Shown in pieces: positions 32,303 through 42,897 of a stretch of DNA of 64,000 nucleotides. A program made the translations under genes and the position numbers. The DNA lies in contig OX595992.1 in assembly GCA_951394045.1 (NCBI GenBank), positions 62,001 through 126,000 of the forward strand, in the 5' to 3' direction. The stretch comes from Nitzschia sp. DOCU1 (Eukaryota; Bacillariophyta; Bacillariophyceae; Bacillariales; Bacillariaceae). Numbering within the stretch: position 1 is the stretch's first letter; each line of letters opens with the position of its first letter. A model generated the notes under the pieces. It ran no database searches, was not told the origin of the DNA, and saw only the letters and a program-made list of their open reading frames with translations.

Positions 32303-33769
32303 TTACCACTGCACAAGAGTGTTTTCGATGTTTTGTGACCACATGTGTAGTCTTCGTTCTCCGTCGTCCTCGAACTCCTCCTCCTCCTGCACTCTGCGGT
32401 CCCGTCGTGCTCTCTTTGGTAATTTGGTAGATTTCGGTAGAGGAACTTTTGTTCCCTTCCATGATGGATTCTTGCATTTAATTGAAGCGACCTTGGGTGC
32501 TTTGGTTCCGGGTGCTTTGGTTCCTTTCGGCCCTTTGGTCCCTATCGGTCCTTTGGTCCCTTTCGGCGCTTTGGATCCTTTAGCTGCCTTGGTACATCCC
32601 GGAGGAGGTGCCTGCCGAGACCAAACGGCAGCAGACATCTTGCCATCGGCGTTCCTTTGAACCAACATGACTTCTGCGATTCCGGAAAAGCCAGCACTTC
32701 TGCCTTTTGATGCTTCGTCAAGACGGCTGCCCATCTCAAGCTCGATTTTATACATTGCGTCGGAAAAGTCGACTCCTCCTGAGCCCGACAGATGGCGGCG
32801 CACGCCGAAGATGTCCACTTCATCTTCGAAATACGAATCTCTGAATCCATGAGTAACATCGAGGGGCTCGTCATCTTCGATGCCGCTCAGGAGAGAACGA
32901 AGTGCCCTTCCTTGAACCTCGTCGAGTTGCTGGTACGCCAAAGTGCCGCCAAGCATGCGACGATCGAGTTGCTGGGGATAGACACTTGCAAAGTGTTCCC
33001 CTGGAGGACAATTGTATTCAGACAAGTACGTCTGCACTTGCGCATAAACAGCGGTATTATTGTCCTCGCTGACGTAGTCGTCTTGTTGCAGGACTTCAGC
33101 GAGATAGGTCCATCGTGAGCACTCGTCGCTGCACATTCCCGATGCTGAGTTGTATCCGGTTTGAACCGAATCGGCAATAATCGATTCCAGATTCTCGGTA
33201 CTATTTGTGGACACGCCTTCCAGCGCCAAATACATGGTGACCTCTTGTCGATGCTGGATCCTTCCGGGGATGCACATTTCCGGATTCTCTGCCAACATTT
33301 TCTGAACTTTCTCTTCGTCTGACATAAGCATATGGTTGCCAAAGAGCCAGCCGATTCCCAGCATAGCCGCTACGTACATAAGGCAAAGAGAAGTCCAAAA
33401 GAATCGTGGGCGTCTCCAGAAAGGCACGCGGCCATCCTTATCCTCATCATTGCTGATCTTTTCCTTTCTGGGTTCATCTCGGCGTCTCCAGAAAGGCACT
33501 CGGCCCTCCTTATCCTCATCATTGCTAATCTTTTCGTTTTTGGGTTCATCTCGGCGTCTCCAGAAAGGCACTCGGCCCTCCTTATCCTCATCATTGCTAG
33601 TCTTTTCCTTCCCGGGCTCATCTGTAAATGTGCTGGACTGGTGTTCCTCGACCGAGAAATCATCAAGCACTTCAATGTCGTAGTGCGTCATATCCGTCAT
33701 ATCAGTCATTTCCATGGGTTGCCCATCGGGGCCCACCGTCATAGGGGCACGAGTTCTGATGGTCGGCAT
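32303..33769 (-). CDS. Single-pass membrane protein with 24-residue repeats and a Lys-rich tail
   Basis: A single exon of 488 residues starts at the ATG at 33767-33769. The cytosolic N-terminus carries three tandem copies of a 24-residue unit with core SNDEDKEGRVPFWRRR, encoded by 72-nt repeats. A hydrophobic helix spans residues 123-145 (FFWTSLCLMYVAAMLGIGWL), with Arg residues before it, so a type II orientation is likely. The ectodomain has Cys pairs (CSDECSRW) and a mid-region with acidic and Arg motifs. It ends in a Lys/Pro/Gly/Thr-rich stretch with spaced lysines (SKAPKGTKGPIGTKGPKGTK) and a basic RARRDRR patch. Spaced lysines resemble KXXK stretches of silica-associated diatom proteins; that link is inference. 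Confidence 0.8.
   Translation of the reverse strand: MPTIRTRAPMTVGPDGQPMEMTDMTDMTHYDIEVLDDFSVEEHQSSTFTDEPGKEKTSNDEDKEGRVPFWRRRDEPKNEKISNDEDKEGRVPFWRRRDEPRKEKISNDEDKDGRVPFWRRPRFFWTSLCLMYVAAMLGIGWLFGNHMLMSDEEKVQKMLAENPEMCIPGRIQHRQEVTMYLALEGVSTNSTENLESIIADSVQTGYNSASGMCSDECSRWTYLAEVLQQDDYVSEDNNTAVYAQVQTYLSEYNCPPGEHFASVYPQQLDRRMLGGTLAYQQLDEVQGRALRSLLSGIEDDEPLDVTHGFRDSYFEDEVDIFGVRRHLSGSGGVDFSDAMYKIELEMGSRLDEASKGRSAGFSGIAEVMLVQRNADGKMSAAVWSRQAPPPGCTKAAKGSKAPKGTKGPIGTKGPKGTKAPGTKAPKVASIKCKNPSWKGTKVPLPKSTKLPKRARRDRRVQEEEEFEDDGERRLHMWSQNIENTLVQW
33411..33626 (-). repeat. Three 72-nt tandem repeats inside coding sequence
   Basis: The block CGTCTCCAGAAAGGCAC begins at 33411, 33483 and 33555, giving a 72-nt period and a 24-residue protein period. 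The units differ by a few substitutions that alter the DEP(G/K/R) linker and one acidic residue. Confidence 0.9.
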
Positions 33770-34718
33770 GGTGATATCGATGTCGATTGAGACAATGAGC
33801 GTTTCCTAGCCTTTCAGAGTCGGAGTGAGGAAGCTACTGTAAGGAATTAAGTCGGTGGGGGAAATTTTGCAAAGATGAGATGGGTCAACCAATTTTCGTG
33901 GCGGGACTACAATTTTTGCAACCACACTATTGCCGTAAGGCTATAATATTTGTATGGTGAAAACATGTTTTACTTATTCTACGACATTGAACTGACATTC
34001 TAGTTTCCGTTCGTCGCTTTCATTGCGTGCCGATTGTATCCGTTGGCATAACAGTAATTCATTTGCCTCCAATATGGTGTGTTCTGTTAAGTCCTGCACG
34101 CGTTGCGTTGTGTCAAACATTCTGCAACGGAATCAAAGGGAGAACGCGGTCTTCCAGCGGAGTCGAGACGGCGCCTTGGCATTTTCCTCTTGGGGGCGCC
34201 AATGGACGTTATCCCGTATCTTCCACTTCGTTATTTTCGATAGAATAAACTGCAAAAAAACCCACTACCGGTAGCTCGGACCCCGACTGATTCTAAATCC
34301 GGGAAATTTTCCTACTACGAGATAATATGAACTTCTACAACGATCTGCTGTGGTTCGCAGACTACTAGATATTCTGTATCGTCGTTTCGAACGGCGGGGC
34401 ACCTTGTCCTGGGCGATATCATATCGAGATTGACTTGTCACTGTGCTATGGCACGACCGTGGTAAATCTGGTAGCTTAAAGCTAGCTACTGCCAGCTTAA
34501 TTTTGGCTTCGTACTACGACTTTACTAGCTCTAGTAGTCCCCCGCCGACTCCCCAGCACCGTGTCGAACCCACGGTACTAGTAGAGACTGGAGTACAATG
34601 GTAGGGACAAATGAACAAAACCACATGCTTCCTCGAGCGGCACATAGCTCCCCCTCAGCGATTGTGGTATTTTAGCTTTCTACACTCATAGCCGCTTCAA
34701 TACGCCGTGCAACAACAG
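33770..34718. other. Intergenic spacer
   Basis: No supported gene. The stretch contains overlapping small plus-strand frames (34023-34274) without protein character. It carries CTAG-rich stretches at 34480-34540 and a hairpin-like ACCGTG...CACGGT pair near 34559-34576. Confidence 0.4.
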
Positions 34719-36534
34719 CTACTTGCCAACATCCCAATTTTTGCCTTGAGTTGGCCCCACCAAATCAATCGGCATGAGTACAGACGACCCCTTTGCTTTG
34801 GGTGCCTGCTTCGACGTTTCCCCTTCCGCCGCCGCGATCCCTGCCAAAATCGCATCTTCCAAGCCGGCATCGTCATCGACGGAAGTGTTGGTTTCTACAA
34901 GAGACGTGATACGACCCAAAAAGTCATTCTGGTTCCGATCTGCCAAAGTCCTAGCGTTGTAGTCATTCTCGCCGTCCTTGTGCTTATGTTTGTCTTTTCC
35001 CTTGACGGCGCGGACGACTTTTTTGGTTCCTTTCATGGTCAATTTGGCACCCGATGCAGTGGCTGAGACCGAGCCTTTTACGACTGCCTTACTCGCTCCA
35101 TAGGTCGTTTTGGCCACGGCGTTGGTCAAACCTGCTCCAATCTTAGCCGACCCGACCTGTTCAGCAGAGCCGATACGAAAAGTAAGTCTACTGTCTCCAG
35201 ATTGTACAATCCCCTCCCATTCCATTGCAGGCGCTACTAGTAGTAAAACTTACAGTCACATTCTTCGTCGCCTTGGCCATTTTCTTGGGATCCAACGCAG
35301 TTTTGATGGTCGCTTTCCCGACATCTTTGGAGAGGTGTCCGAATCGCTTGGCTGCAGTTTTTGGATCACTAATTGCATTGACAGTTCCTTTTCCAAGAGA
35401 ACGTGCCCCAGCACCTGTCTTATTGGCGACCTTTTTAAGTTGGTCCAAGACGGTCTTCTTCGAGCCCATGGCCATGGGTTGATCATCGTCGTCCAAATCG
35501 CCCCCCTCTTGTTCGGTGACGGCTGTAGATGCCGCATATTCTAGTTCTTCCTGTCGCTCCCGTTCCTCGTGAAATCGATCCTTGATATCTTTTGCAAACT
35601 TTTCAATCTCGTCTTGTTTGTTGGCTCGACGTTCTAGCCATTTTGGATCCGTCTCATCTATGCTACCTCCATGATGAGACGATTTCGAGTCCAGAGATTG
35701 GTGAGCACTCACAGTCAAGTCCACCAAATCAGTACTTTTGGACCGCATGGGTGGCCGTCGGTCCATCATGGCAGACAACGCTCCGGCCTCCAAACCTGAC
35801 GACTTGGTTCGAGCTGGTGGCCTGTTTCGAGCCGGGCGTTCTCGAAGACTGCTGCTCGTAGAAGCTGCGGGATCCGCCTTTTCGTCGTGATTCGATCGAT
35901 ACATGGCTAACATTTCGGCACGTTTGGCACTCGACATGGCATCACTTCGCGTTCGCGTGGGAGGATGCCGACTCATGCGAGTACCACCGACTCCGCTTCT
36001 GCTGCGTCCCACTCCTCGTTGCAGGGGCGGAGATTTCGACCTTGGTTCATGGGCGGTTTGAGAGTGAAGTTGTTGCTGCTGTTGCTTGAACTCCATTCGA
36101 CGTTCCGATAAGCCTCGAGCCATTCCCGGTCGGCGCCCATTATTTGACGAAGATGTTCGGGAAACGCCACGACCGGAAGGCCCCGCATCAGAGTCGTCCG
36201 TATTATGAAATGATGCATTTGCAAAGGATCCGTCTAAGTCAGCATCGCCAAATCCATCCCCACCACTCTTGTGATCGGACTCCCCAAAATTAAACCAATC
36301 GTCTGTCGAGTCTCCTCCTGCCTGATGCTCCGATTTGGATTGAAGGCCATGCTGGTGCCCACCCGATGGCCCCGTTCGAGGTGTAGACCTTTGACGCGTG
36401 GGTCTGGACGGAGGTCGACCCTCAGAGGCTGCTTCAGACTGACTTCCTTGAGGCGGTGCGGCTGGTCGGTGGGGTCGTTGCCGACGCGAAGAGGAGGATT
36501 TGCTTTCGTTCAAATCGGTTTGGAACTCGTCCAT
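34719..36534 (-). CDS. Disordered protein with an amphipathic helical repeat tail (two exons)
   Basis: Exon 1 is 35254-36534 and exon 2 is 34719-35156, with a 97-nt GTAAGT...GAACAG intron in phase 0, giving 572 residues. The intron holds a CTACTAGTAG palindrome. The first 290 residues are Arg/Ser/Pro-rich with an FNFGESD motif. A charged coiled-coil-like segment follows (IEKFAKDIKDRFHEERERQE). The rest is a run of Ala/Lys/Gly/Thr-rich helical turns without proline: LGKGTVNAISDPKTAAKRFG, LSKDVGKATIKTALDPKKM, AKATKNVTVGSAKIGAG, TTYGASKAVVKGSVSATASG. Such quasi-11-residue amphipathic turns are known from membrane- or lipid-surface-binding proteins such as synucleins and perilipins. Association with a lipid droplet or membrane is inference. 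Confidence 0.8.
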
Positions 36535-37840
36535 GTTTGAAATAGCTGTGCCAGCGGATTGAATTCTTGGTTCTTTGTGAAATAGTGTTTACGTTCTTTC
36601 AATCTCTAGAGCATCAATACGTAGTCTTGGTATAAAGAGTCGACGGTTCTGGCCGAAAAGCCCGATGTATCGACACAAATTTCGATACACGCGTCGGTTC
36701 CGATAAAATACGCAAGGGGACGCGGTGAGCTCTAGTAGACCCCCGTTCAAATTGGAAGAGGGTCGAAGTACTCGCTGTTTTGGTTGATCGACCGGTGCAA
36801 GCAATAGCGGCTTTATAAACAGACTCCTGAGCGCGCCGACGGCAAAGAAATCTGCGACCTCGTCGTTTCTGATGCGGCTTTAGATGCACCTCTAGCAGGT
36901 CTATGATAATCGTGATGGTGTCGGCCGATGATGAAAGGCGTGTGGAGTTCGTATCGACCGCGTTCGCAATTCGTTGGAGAGACTACAGTCCAAGACGTGC
37001 TCGCGTTTTTCGTAACGACAGATCTCAGCGCGTTCTCGATGACGAGTTACCGTAATCTAGCAGCCGTCTTTCCAGCGATCAATGAACAGTTTAACCCGGT
37101 AGTGCAAGGTGAAGTGGAACCCAATTGTCTTTCTACTACTGCTGTTTCAGAGGGATTTGAACAGTTACTTTGTGCAGACCATCACTTTGCAGATGACAGA
37201 GGGGCACGCGGTCATATGCTGGTGGTACGAGATGGTGATGGTCTGTCCTGTGTCGTCGTCGGAGAAAGTACTATGGGTGGAAGTCGTACGTTTTTGGCGG
37301 GTGGCCCTCCTCGCGCCTCAGAGCGTCATATGCCCGGTTTCGCCTAAAATGACTTTTTAGGATGACCCGAACAGCCCTTTGTGACTGCGTTGTTCGCACA
37401 TTTGACTTCTTGGACCCGCAGGAGACTGGTGCTACTAAATCATAGGTATCAACTAAGAATAGAATGAGGTCGGACTCGTAAAGAGAGAATAGCTAGAACC
37501 AATTTCTATCTTGGTAGCCCTGAACCAGCGACAGCGTTGCTCTACCAAGATAGGAAGGTCCTTCCAGCACGGTATAGGTTGGCTTTCTTCGACGAGCAAG
37601 CTTTCGTGAGTGCTGCTGTCAGGAGTACCATCATGTTCCGTACGCAACAAAAATGGAAGACTAGTCACAGATTCGCGCCATACAATTATCCTATGTAGCT
37701 GCTACTAGACACAGCGGCAACAAAAGCCCTTGCTGGATGCGTAATCTAGCAATGAAATAACTCACGTATTATTACTGTATATCCACGCAACAAAACCCAA
37801 ATAAATGAATACCTTTCCCATATATCGTGCAATTTTTGCT
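36535..37840. other. Spacer with one possible small gene
   Basis: A plus-strand frame at 36928-37347 (139 residues) begins MMKGVWSSYRPRSQFVGE and contains VLAFFVTTDLSAFSMTSYRN, faintly like the start of an F-box. It has no other support. The rest shows nothing I recognise. Confidence 0.25.
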
Positions 37841-39253
37841 TTACGAAGCCCCCATCGGTTGTTCGACTAGTGCAAAGTCCAAATATTGAATTTCCTCCAT
37901 CTTGTTTTTGTTGTCGCCATTGGTCGCCGTGTTGTCAGCATCCGTAGCAGCATATTCTTCAGCGTATTGTAGTACATCATTAATCCAATGGTATCGACGA
38001 GCCGATCGTACCGATGTACGTTTGGATTCTTCTGGTTCCGTCATTTTGGAAATCAATCGGTGTACTTCGCCTGGCAAATCTTCTACATATCGAAACCTCG
38101 CCAAGCGTGTTGTGCCATCCGGCTGCAAGCCTCGTTTTTTGGGTTGCATGCAAAGTCCACACAATTGTTCCACCAAACTTAACTGTCCCGCCTTGGCCTG
38201 GGAGACGGAAACATGTGGGGGGCAACCAGTCATCATGTATCGAATGGTCATTCCCAAACTATAAGCATCCACCAATAATCCATAATCGGCAACAAAGTTA
38301 CTGATCGTGTTGGTAATAGAAGTGGTCGGAGTGGATGAAGTTGTTGTCGTATCAGCCTTGTGAACGCGCTTGATTTCGGGTGCTGCAAACTGTGGACTTC
38401 CCAAGGCACTCATTTGACGATGCAACATGGTACTAATGCTTCCACGACGCCCTCCGGATGCCAAGGACGTACGTTTGCCATGTGAAGAGCCGCCCAACAT
38501 ACGTCCTGATCTTCCTAGCGAGTGATTCAAGGAATGAAAGCTCGCATCCAAATTTTCTTTTTTAATTTCCGGAGACGGTTGAATGACATCCTTGGGTGTC
38601 AATGCTCTAGCAAATCCAAAATCAACTAGAGTGACATGCCATTTCTTCATCAAGGCAGCCCAGTCTGACAATCCTGTAGGCGCCTGGGGGTCATCATCGT
38701 CATAATCTTCGGGATTGTCCCAGATTTCACGTTGCGAACTGGCAGCGCCCGTCACAATAATATTGTCGGGCTTGATATCTCGATGCACCACGGCGTGATT
38801 GTGTAAAAAGCTAATAGCATCCACAACTTGCGCAATGACAACACGCCCGAATTCCGTCGACAGCGCTCCTCCGTGCTTGAGCAGACTCTCCACCGTGGGC
38901 CCTTTGCTGTAACTCAAGACTAACGCCATGCCTTTGCCGGGCGAAGGCTCCACGAAATCCAAACACTTCATAATGTTGACATGACTAATCGCTTGGAGAA
39001 TGTCAATCTCGCGATGCCCGTAGGCTTTTTCACTCGCTGACACGCCGTCTTTGGCGTTGCCCGCCACTTTGATTGCCACAAGTCCCCCCGCCTTGTCGGT
39101 GTATTCCTTGACTCGGTCAGGCACGTTGGCGCCGGGCTTGACTTTGGCTAATACGACACTGGCAAAGCCACCCTTGCCCAAAATGCGCACGGCCGTGTAA
39201 TTCTCCGAGATGGAGTCGGGCCATTCCGAGGGAGTGGCGAGGGAGGACGCCAT
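37841..39253 (-). CDS. Serine/threonine protein kinase with enlarged activation segment
   Basis: The ATG at 39251-39253 gives 470 residues (MASSLATPSEWPDS). The kinase fold is complete by motif: glycine loop GKGGFASVV at residues 26-34, VAIK lysine at 62, helix C glutamate at about 82 in HREIDIL, catalytic loop HRDIKPDN at 157-164, DFG at 211-213 and an APE-like AAPEIKR at 290-296. There are about 46 residues between catalytic loop and DFG, including an acidic DYDDDDP insert. The activation segment spans about 78 residues and is Ser/Arg/Gly-rich (GKRTSLASGGRRGSISTM), giving basophilic phosphorylation sites. The catalytic Lys, Asp and DFG are all present, so it should be active. A closer subfamily is not evident; CAMK/ULK-like folds are possible. 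Confidence 0.9.
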   Translation of the reverse strand: MASSLATPSEWPDSISENYTAVRILGKGGFASVVLAKVKPGANVPDRVKEYTDKAGGLVAIKVAGNAKDGVSASEKAYGHREIDILQAISHVNIMKCLDFVEPSPGKGMALVLSYSKGPTVESLLKHGGALSTEFGRVVIAQVVDAISFLHNHAVVHRDIKPDNIIVTGAASSQREIWDNPEDYDDDDPQAPTGLSDWAALMKKWHVTLVDFGFARALTPKDVIQPSPEIKKENLDASFHSLNHSLGRSGRMLGGSSHGKRTSLASGGRRGSISTMLHRQMSALGSPQFAAPEIKRVHKADTTTTSSTPTTSITNTISNFVADYGLLVDAYSLGMTIRYMMTGCPPHVSVSQAKAGQLSLVEQLCGLCMQPKKRGLQPDGTTRLARFRYVEDLPGEVHRLISKMTEPEESKRTSVRSARRYHWINDVLQYAEEYAATDADNTATNGDNKNKMEEIQYLDFALVEQPMGAS

Positions 39254-40419
39254 GGTAGATTGCAGTAGATAGAACAATCAATGCAATCCTCAATAAAGGA
39301 GTCTGGGTTGACATGCATGTCATGTAGGTTCGTTCTTCGTTTTTTGGTGAAGGAAGTTGAGGAAGGAAGGCGAGCGAACTGCGATCTTTTCACGCGAGCC
39401 ATCCAAATCTCCGCGTCATAGATGGAAGTTCAGCTTTGGATTTATTGCAAAAGAATACAGTGGGCAATTGTGCAAACAGATTGGACGACATGGTTTACAA
39501 TAGCCCTCCCATAAGAGGCATAATTATGAACATCCATTCTTATTTAAGCGTCCGTTAGGGTTTGTCTCTAAAAAGATACCAGGTATGGCGGCAGGTGTCT
39601 CACAAACGATACGGTCACTTTGGCAATGAATGCCGACAGCGACGACAACGACCCCGCTGATGATGATGATGATCGGCATTCTTCTCATTGCTATTCGTGA
39701 TGCTATCCTTCAAGGCGTCATCGTGCATGAACCTTATCGTCCTCTCGTGTGATAAAGGGAATGCATCTGCTGTCAGCAGACGGAGCCGCGCCGGCGCGTT
39801 TCTACTGACTGTGCTTCCTTTGCGGACATCCACACATGTCAGCAGAACAGAACATCATCCCAGCAGGAACAGCAGCAGCATCCATCGTAATCATCATAAC
39901 CAAATAACGATTGGGTCCTGGCACGTCGTCGACGACGAAACGACTTTTATGTCACGACGACCATGGAACTGCTGAAATCTTGCAGCCATTTCTATTGTGG
40001 AATCCATTGGAACGATTTCCAGATTCGTCGTGAGGGAAAAGAAGCAGAAGAAGGAAGATGCACGCCCGTGACCTATGGTAGGAAGCGAGGACAAGAGTCA
40101 AGTCAAGTCCTCGAGTGAACCTGTCCCTCCGTTCGATTTGTTCAGCGCGGCCATGCTGGTCAATTAATTCATCCTGGAGAGGATCATGGCCTGTGAGCAG
40201 AAAGCCCAACACGAGTTGGAAGAACTACTACTACGACATGTTATTAGCGGCAACCGTCATCTGAGAACTTGCTTTCAAATAAAGGTGATGAAGAGCAGCT
40301 AGTGGCAACGCACCGGTAATACGACAACTTCTACAGTAGCAGTACAATAGAAAGGTTGAAGTAATCTTCTAAGTAGTAGTTCTTTTGTTACTCGTACAAG
40401 AATGAATATTTTTTAAATG
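39254..40419. other. Intergenic spacer
   Basis: No gene is supported. The stretch contains the divergent promoter of the kinase, a (GAT)n-like run near 39656-39675, and short frames on both strands without protein character. Confidence 0.45.
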
Positions 40420-42897
40420 CTATTTGTCCAAGGTTCGTCCCCCCGGTCGCGAAGTTTGCGCTGCGCTACGCAGATAGGCCATCTTGCGCTGTTGGAGCGG
40501 GAGAGGATTGGTCGTCTTTGGTTCCAGATTGTCCTGGGCTAATTCTCCTGGAGCAATCTGTAACACTTTCTTGGTGGTGCCCCTGAAAGCATGATTCACG
40601 GCTGTCGCGTTGTTTGGTTTGGTGGAAGCTGTCAATGTTTTCAGATTTGTCTCTCCGACAGACTTTTGAGTCACTCGCTTGGCAGCAGCAGCTGTAGTAC
40701 CAGGCACGGTCTTCCTTTTGGGCTCGAGCACGGGGCTCTGCTTTTTGACAATGGGGCTAGAGTTTTTCGCTTTGTTTGGCTTGTCCGTAGGGAGACGCAC
40801 GTTGGGGGTGAGCTCATGCAAGGACTTCATGAATGAAATTGTAAATGTGGACGACCCGGATGAAGACTGAGTTTGGGCGAAGCTGTCGATACTGGAAGTT
40901 GACGCCGGAGTACCAGTACGGAAAGAATTACCACTTCTCGCACTACTGATTTCCAAAGTATCTTGCGCTGTCGACCTGGAGTCAGGTATGGGGTTGTGCT
41001 TGGCAGCCGGGGCAACGGAATCTGGCGTCGCCGGGGCAGCCGCCCTAATTCCCTTGAGGCTCTTCAAGAACTGCAAACGGTCTGATCGCCGTTGTAGTGA
41101 GCCAGGAAGTGCTCCAGTGCCCGAGAGACGATCTTGGTTACTTCCGAGCAAGTTCATAGAAGCAACACTTGTTCTAACATGTGCACTCTTGCTCGTAGGC
41201 TTACTGTCCTGTGGGGAAAAGGATGGCACTGTAGGACGAAAGTGGGCAGAGAATAGTAGGCCCTCTTCGCTCTCAAATGATGAAACTTCTGTACCGGTTA
41301 CAAGGATGCTTGAAACGGAAGGATCGTCCACAGAGCGGTTCATTAGCGGTCTCTCGGGGACAGCAGCAACACGGGGCATTTGTTTTCGTTGCAGATACAG
41401 CGCATGTGGAGTGGGAGCAACTGAAATCTTGGAGTCCTTGTTCGGTTTCTGATATGGTTGTGGAGGTTCAGCCACCACGGGTTTGTCAAAGGATCGGCAG
41501 TCGAATGGTTGTTCCGAATCTTGGTCGTCACAAGACGTCGTCTCGGTCGTATTGAGCCGAAGATGCGCCTCGAAGAATCTTTGACGCTGTTCACGATAAT
41601 AGGCTTTGCGATCTAGGTGCAGTTGCAGTTGGTGACGCTGTACATCAGAAATCTGAGTCGAAGCCATGGGAGGCCTACCGTAGGCAAAAGGTGGTTTTGT
41701 TTGGCATTTCAGGCCGGTTTGATCATGTAGAGCCCCCTCTGGAGAAACAGACGCCCCGCCAGAGTTCTTATTGGAAATTGCAAAGGTCTCGGCCTGAAGA
41801 ATCGCGAGATCCTTATTGGCTTCCTCCAACATTCTAATCCCTTGACTGTCGTTGACGGCTCCATTGGGAAAGCAAAATAATTCTTCTAACAAACCATTCT
41901 GCTTGGAAACCGAAAAACTTGGGGACGAGATCCCAGGGCCACAGGACGAAGACATGTTCGTTAGCTCCTTCTGAAGGTCATTCGCCATGCATCCTGGCTC
42001 ATTCAAAGTTTTCACGGGCTTGAAATCACAGCCTTGTCCTTGGATTTGCTCGTCTCTACTAGAACGCAGTTGGAACGACCCCTCACTTGACGTTAGGCTA
42101 CTTGCAACAGAGGTTGATCGTAGGTTCGATGTTCCAGAATGGTCGTTTTGATGGCCATGGTCTGGATTACGACTGTCGCAGTTCAACTCGACATCGTCGT
42201 CTCCTTCCTCAGTTCCTGCCGACGCCGCGATCTCCAGCAGCCGCTGGTTGGCATATTGGTGCCCCAACGGGACATTAATCGATGATAGCTGAGCTGTGCA
42301 TTCTTCTTTTTGTGTTTGCACTTGAAATGCACTGCTCTCTGATCCTCCTATGGACGGTGTGGTTTTCCCCTGAACATAGATGTCTTTGATTCTGATTTTA
42401 CTATCCCCACTGTCATGAGAGTTCTTGTTTACAATTGAAGCTCGGGATTTCTCAATTTCTTCTGGGGTTCTAGCGAAACACATAAATCGCATTATCCCAA
42501 TATCAAGAACCAGTGACTCGCCTATGACTTTGCTAAGCGCATGGCTTGTAAGACTTGTGGCTGTGTCCGATGCATGGGAGGGTTCATTTGAAGACGAACG
42601 AGAACCAAAACTTCTCGTGGCGGTGGTAACAGAGCTCGTCGAAAGTGACACTGGATCTAGAGAACGTTCATCACGACTTCCCGAATGATCTCGCTCTACC
42701 AGTATCTGATCAGCACGACTTTCCGAAGGAGTTTGTTCTTCCAATGTCTGATCATGGCCATGCAAGGGAACGTTCGTTGTTACCGAAGCATTCTCGCCGC
42801 GTACACTTTTTGCAACACACATGACCAGCTCTTCCATAGGCTTGAAGAATGACTGTGCTTGGCCTTGGCCACTGGATAATATTAGAGGCAAGACCAT
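40420..42897 (-). CDS. Large disordered protein, first of three in tandem
   Basis: A single exon of 825 residues starts at the ATG at 42895-42897 (MVLPLILSSGQGQAQSFF). An N-terminal helical segment (MEELVMCVAKSVRG) is followed by long Ser/Thr/Asp-rich sequence. A more ordered patch near residue 130 reads LVLDIGIMRFMCFARTPEEI. Another near residue 425 carries HQLQLHLDRKAYYREQRQRF and FEAHLRLN, which looks like a single conserved helix. The C-terminal quarter is basic with KKQSPVLEPKRKTVPGTTAA and ends in QQRKMAYLRSAAQTSRPGGR. No enzymatic domain or clear TM helix was seen. The gene lies head to tail with two similar-looking but not visibly homologous genes downstream of the kinase. Confidence 0.75.
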   Translation of the reverse strand: MVLPLILSSGQGQAQSFFKPMEELVMCVAKSVRGENASVTTNVPLHGHDQTLEEQTPSESRADQILVERDHSGSRDERSLDPVSLSTSSVTTATRSFGSRSSSNEPSHASDTATSLTSHALSKVIGESLVLDIGIMRFMCFARTPEEIEKSRASIVNKNSHDSGDSKIRIKDIYVQGKTTPSIGGSESSAFQVQTQKEECTAQLSSINVPLGHQYANQRLLEIAASAGTEEGDDDVELNCDSRNPDHGHQNDHSGTSNLRSTSVASSLTSSEGSFQLRSSRDEQIQGQGCDFKPVKTLNEPGCMANDLQKELTNMSSSCGPGISSPSFSVSKQNGLLEELFCFPNGAVNDSQGIRMLEEANKDLAILQAETFAISNKNSGGASVSPEGALHDQTGLKCQTKPPFAYGRPPMASTQISDVQRHQLQLHLDRKAYYREQRQRFFEAHLRLNTTETTSCDDQDSEQPFDCRSFDKPVVAEPPQPYQKPNKDSKISVAPTPHALYLQRKQMPRVAAVPERPLMNRSVDDPSVSSILVTGTEVSSFESEEGLLFSAHFRPTVPSFSPQDSKPTSKSAHVRTSVASMNLLGSNQDRLSGTGALPGSLQRRSDRLQFLKSLKGIRAAAPATPDSVAPAAKHNPIPDSRSTAQDTLEISSARSGNSFRTGTPASTSSIDSFAQTQSSSGSSTFTISFMKSLHELTPNVRLPTDKPNKAKNSSPIVKKQSPVLEPKRKTVPGTTAAAAKRVTQKSVGETNLKTLTASTKPNNATAVNHAFRGTTKKVLQIAPGELAQDNLEPKTTNPLPLQQRKMAYLRSAAQTSRPGGRTLDK

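Noticed and set aside
33411..33626. CRISPR-like array (three evenly spaced repeats)
   Set aside because: The repeats are contiguous 72-nt coding units without unique spacers and lie within a eukaryotic open frame.
34555..34580. tRNA T-arm-like hairpin with GGTTCGA on the minus strand
   Set aside because: The 5-bp stem pairs, but the loop is shifted relative to a true TTCRANY loop and no acceptor or anticodon arms were found.
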